The position numbers were made by a program, and so were the translations under genes. Of a stretch of 64,000 nt of DNA, positions 60,742 to 64,000 are shown piece after piece (position 1 is the first letter of the stretch; each line of letters begins with the position of its first letter). The stretch spans positions 136,191-200,190 of the forward strand of contig JAYKAV010000900.1 of the NCBI GenBank assembly GCA_035582835.1. Direction: 5' to 3'. Origin of the DNA: Phoebastria nigripes. Its lineage: Eukaryota; Chordata; Aves; Procellariiformes; Diomedeidae. Below the pieces are notes generated by a model, which saw only the letters and a program-made list of their open reading frames with translations, was not told the origin of the DNA and did no database searches.

Positions 60742-63700
60742 ATCTTCAAAAAGTGGCCCACAGCTGCTTTTCAGTAAGAAGGACTTACTGAACTATTTCA
60801 TTGTCCCATAAAATGTCTGTGTACCCTTTTTCCCTGAAAAGAAAGGATATAAATTTCAGAGGGAAAATGTGCCCAGAAGGAAATTTTGATGTTAGGGATT
60901 TTGGATGTCCTGGAGATTCAGCAAAGGAGTAAAGACGGTAGTGAGCCTGACAGGAGGCACTGCATTTATGCATGTGCGGGTCACACCAGCAATAGCAAGC
61001 CTGTGCACTGTGTTCTGTAGGTGAGTGCCTAATGGGGAGTGTCTTCACCAGTTTTAACCACGAAAATGAGTCAGTAGGGAATGCGCATGTCTGCCTCAGA
61101 TCCTGCACCGGAGGACTCCCTTCCTGTCCAAATGAGGTTGCCAACTGCTTCTTGTGACACATTTCCTCCATGCCAAAGAACAAACGTTAAATGCCGAGAT
61201 ATCTACACAAAGGTGCAGTGGGTTTTGGTAGCTGCCAGCCTTCTGCCTGTCACTGACCTGCCTATCTGCAGGCCTCTTTGCCATATAGTTATTTCTCATT
61301 GCCTGGCAAGCAGCCACAGCTTTTGCTTAATATAAGAGATAATTTAGCTTGTGCTTTTAGTTTCTATCCAGTGGTCTATTGGCAATCCCTCAGGCCATGA
61401 TTAAACAAACTTTTCAGTCGATACCGTTTTCTTTTCCGCTTCTATATTTGAATGCAGAATTTAAGCCCTCATATACTACTGAATTACTTGTGGAGGGAGA
61501 TACAAAGAAGTAACTACAGGTTTATTCTCTCATGAAATAGCTGAGCAGAGGTTGAGCTACCCAGTTAGAGCTGTTTTCAGTAAGGCTCTGTGGGTTTAAT
61601 TTTCTCCTGACTGGGATTCACGTGGCACAGAGATGTAGAGGAGGAAAACGGGTTTAAAATTGGTTGTATGCTTCCCCTGATGGAATCTGTCTATATTCTC
61701 CTGAAGCAGCTTGGTTCACAGGTCTGAAAACAGCTGGGAAGCAGAGCCATTCTCCTCCCCAGAGGGTTGCAAGGACAACCATGGGCATTTCTTGAGGCCA
61801 GTTTCCTGACCATTAATACTCCTATACTTTGCCTCAAGAGTCGGAAGCATAACAAAGAANCAGTTCCTTTATTTGCAAAATGTAAAAGATATTGCAGACT
61901 TTGATTTCTTTTTTAAAGCAGATTTTTAAAAAGCCAGCATGGAAAAAAAAAATCCTGTGTAAAAGAAAATAAAATAGAGCACTTTTAAAAGCAAGGAAAT
62001 AACCATGTATATGAATATCCCTGCTTGGTTGCTTTCTTTGTGTTGCATGCTGTATCCTGTGCTCTCTAAAGCATTGTGTGCTTTTTTGCTTCTTAAAAAT
62101 TTACAGAAAATTTAGTTACCTATTTGCATGATGTATTTTATTGATCCCCCCCTTCATTAGCATTTTTCTTTTTTAAATGAAAAAATAAAATCTATACAGC
62201 AAAGTTCCGGTTTGCAGTGATCTTGTGAAATTACATTTTCCTAAATTCTGAATGTGAAGATTTTTGGCCTTAGATGGTTGTTGTGTACGAGGTCAGCTTG
62301 GATCAGCTTCTTGGTAGTGTTAGAGACCAGACTTTTGAAGACTGGTGTGTGAGACCTTGTGTTTTCCTCCCTCAGAGCACCGCGGTTATAAGAATACTGG
62401 CTCAGTACTTCGGGTTATTTCAGTATCGCACATTGAAAAGTTGTCTTTTTTTTTTTCCAAGTTCCCAACGGTCATAAATATTTCTCTTGTTTTCCAAGAT
62501 AAAACTTGGCAAGCAGCTACTCTCGTGGCCTAGTTTACTCTCAGCTTTTGAGGTGTGGAGGAGGAGCCGCAGCTCTGGGAGTTTCACCCTCTCTGTGCTG
62601 TGGAAATGGGTCTTTCTCCTGCTCCACAGTAAAGGGAGAGGCTGGGGACCATGTCAGAAAGTTGCACTGATAACATGTTTCATGGCAAACGTCTCTTGTG
62701 TCTGAGTTGCGGAGCAGCTGTCAATGCTATTTGAGTTTATAGCTTGGAGCAGAGGCTGGAAAAGACAATCCTACACCTTCACTTTTAAGAGACGGGCGGC
62801 ATATGTGTGAAATTTGAACCCAAAATAAAGGTTGTGGAGCTAGTCTCATCACTTGTTAACATTTAATAAGGAGTTAATTGCCTCTGTAATCCCAAAGATG
62901 TCCATTGATACTTCTTGGGTGAGTACAACTGCAAATTTCCTCAGTAAACAACGAGCCTTCTCTGCAGGCAGCACAAGCTTCTGACTCTGCCAGGTAACAG
63001 GCAAAACTGGTGGGATCAGCTGCCGGGACAATCTGAGACTTGAAAATCTGTTTCTTGACACCAGGAGCAAAGCGGTGAGTCATTGCCGGTGACCAGCCAG
63101 GCACGCCAGGGCTCCAGCCGGCGCTGTCGGGTGCAGAGAGCAGCGTATGGGAGCGCTCACAAGCGCCCGGCGCGAGCTCCTGGCTCTGATTTCCCCCCAA
63201 AGGCTGCGTGTTTGCAGAAAATACTTTTCCAGCAGAGAATTCACTGTTCCTGGGGAAACTGTAAACATACAGAAAATGTGTTGGGACCAGTGCAGAACAT
63301 GTTCGTTGACACTCTATGAACTTCGGTAACACCTTGAAGTGTTCCAACATTTGCCTTGTCTCACATAACTTCTGAGCTATACTTTATGGCAAATACGACA
63401 TTAAAAGGCTTTCTCAGAAAAACTGGACTAAGGACTGTTTTTAGAAAGACCACACAAAGCTTGGCAGATAGAGCAAAGTTATTTCTGCAGGGTTTATTTT
63501 CTGCATAGTTTATTTTTATTTAGAATAAGTACGAGGCACATGCTGCTCAGTCGGGCTCATCTGTTGGTGCAGTCGATACCACAACCAGCTCAGGCAGTCC
63601 TCCACGCTGAAGAATGGCAGCAGGGACTGAGAGGGCACAGTGGGCAGTGTCTCAATGCGCTTGTTTTACACTTAATTCTTCCCTGAGCGTCCATCTGTGA

Positions 63701-64000
63701 CCACTGTTGGGTACTAACAGCCAGCTGGGAGGATGCGGGGTCGGATCTGCTGGGGCCTTTTGGGGTCCTTTAATTACATTCTGAGCAGTAACTCGGGGTG
63801 CACATTTGCAAGGGAACCGCTCCCTGTGGGTAGTGTTAAGTGCCCAGTGAGATTTGGCAGCCTAAATGCACTAAGATAAGTTAATCTAAATGGTGTTTAT
63901 GGATTTACCTAAACTTCATCAACATCTGTGTGATCACTCTAGGATATTTAGGATGTAAAGTAAGTAGAATGAGGTCTAATAGCTGTAATAATCCGCTAAG
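60742..64000. other. Gene-free interval, with a CpG cluster near 63.1 kb
   Basis: About 3.3 kb of mostly AT-rich DNA. No exon of the MAM gene is recognised. The stretch 63080-63210 is clearly GC- and CpG-richer than its surroundings (see findings). One ambiguous base lies at 61860. Confidence 0.5.

Noticed and set aside
1..64000. CRISPR arrays, tRNA or rRNA genes, bacterial operons, mitochondrial inserts
   Set aside because: I looked for regularly spaced short repeats, cloverleaf-like sequences and long uninterrupted gene series, and found none by eye.

Overview
This is vertebrate nuclear DNA, almost certainly from a bird. The main evidence is about nine CR1 LINE copies, most of them 5'-truncated and several ending in the avian-style ATTCTRTG-type short 3' repeat. 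The first 3.75 kb is the 3' part of a class III (ERV-L-like) endogenous retrovirus of the kind widespread in birds. The one host exon I recognise is best explained as the beginning of MAMDC2, a gene that is Z-linked in chicken, so the window may come from a Z chromosome. The species cannot be fixed from the sequence. No bacterial-type operons, CRISPR arrays, tRNA or rRNA genes were seen.

Layout: (1) 1-3751, 3' part of an ERV-L-like provirus on the + strand: decayed pol (reverse transcriptase, RNase H, integrase), a non-coding 3' region without env, and a complete 3' LTR with TATA box and polyadenylation signal. (2) 3752-41014, gene-poor AT-rich DNA holding CR1 fragments, microsatellites, a diverged tandem repeat of about 170 bp (31080-31610) that carries CCCTAA-like motifs, and a stretch with coding-like relics that I could not assign (38721-40850). 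(3) 41015-42300, two CR1 fragments just upstream of a CpG island. (4) 42260-43250, a CpG island interrupted by a 240-base assembly gap (42452-42691). Just after it is a secreted-protein exon (42792-42905) encoding the end of a signal peptide and the first residues of a MAM domain. (5) 42906-64000, the start of what is probably a very long first intron, with CR1 copies on both strands, a 41-bp direct repeat pair, an exon-like segment at 60586-60735 and a small CpG cluster near 63.1 kb.

The only probable functional protein-coding content is the MAMDC2 promoter and first exons. The ERV is dead: it has four in-frame TGA stops, one frameshift and a mutated polymerase active site, although its integrase reading frame is unbroken. 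I found no convincing new biological system. The best leads are the gap that hides the MAMDC2 start codon, the 170-bp tandem repeat, the 41-bp direct repeat pair, the exon-like segment at 60.6 kb, the intronic CpG cluster, and the excess of ambiguous bases inside the ERV.
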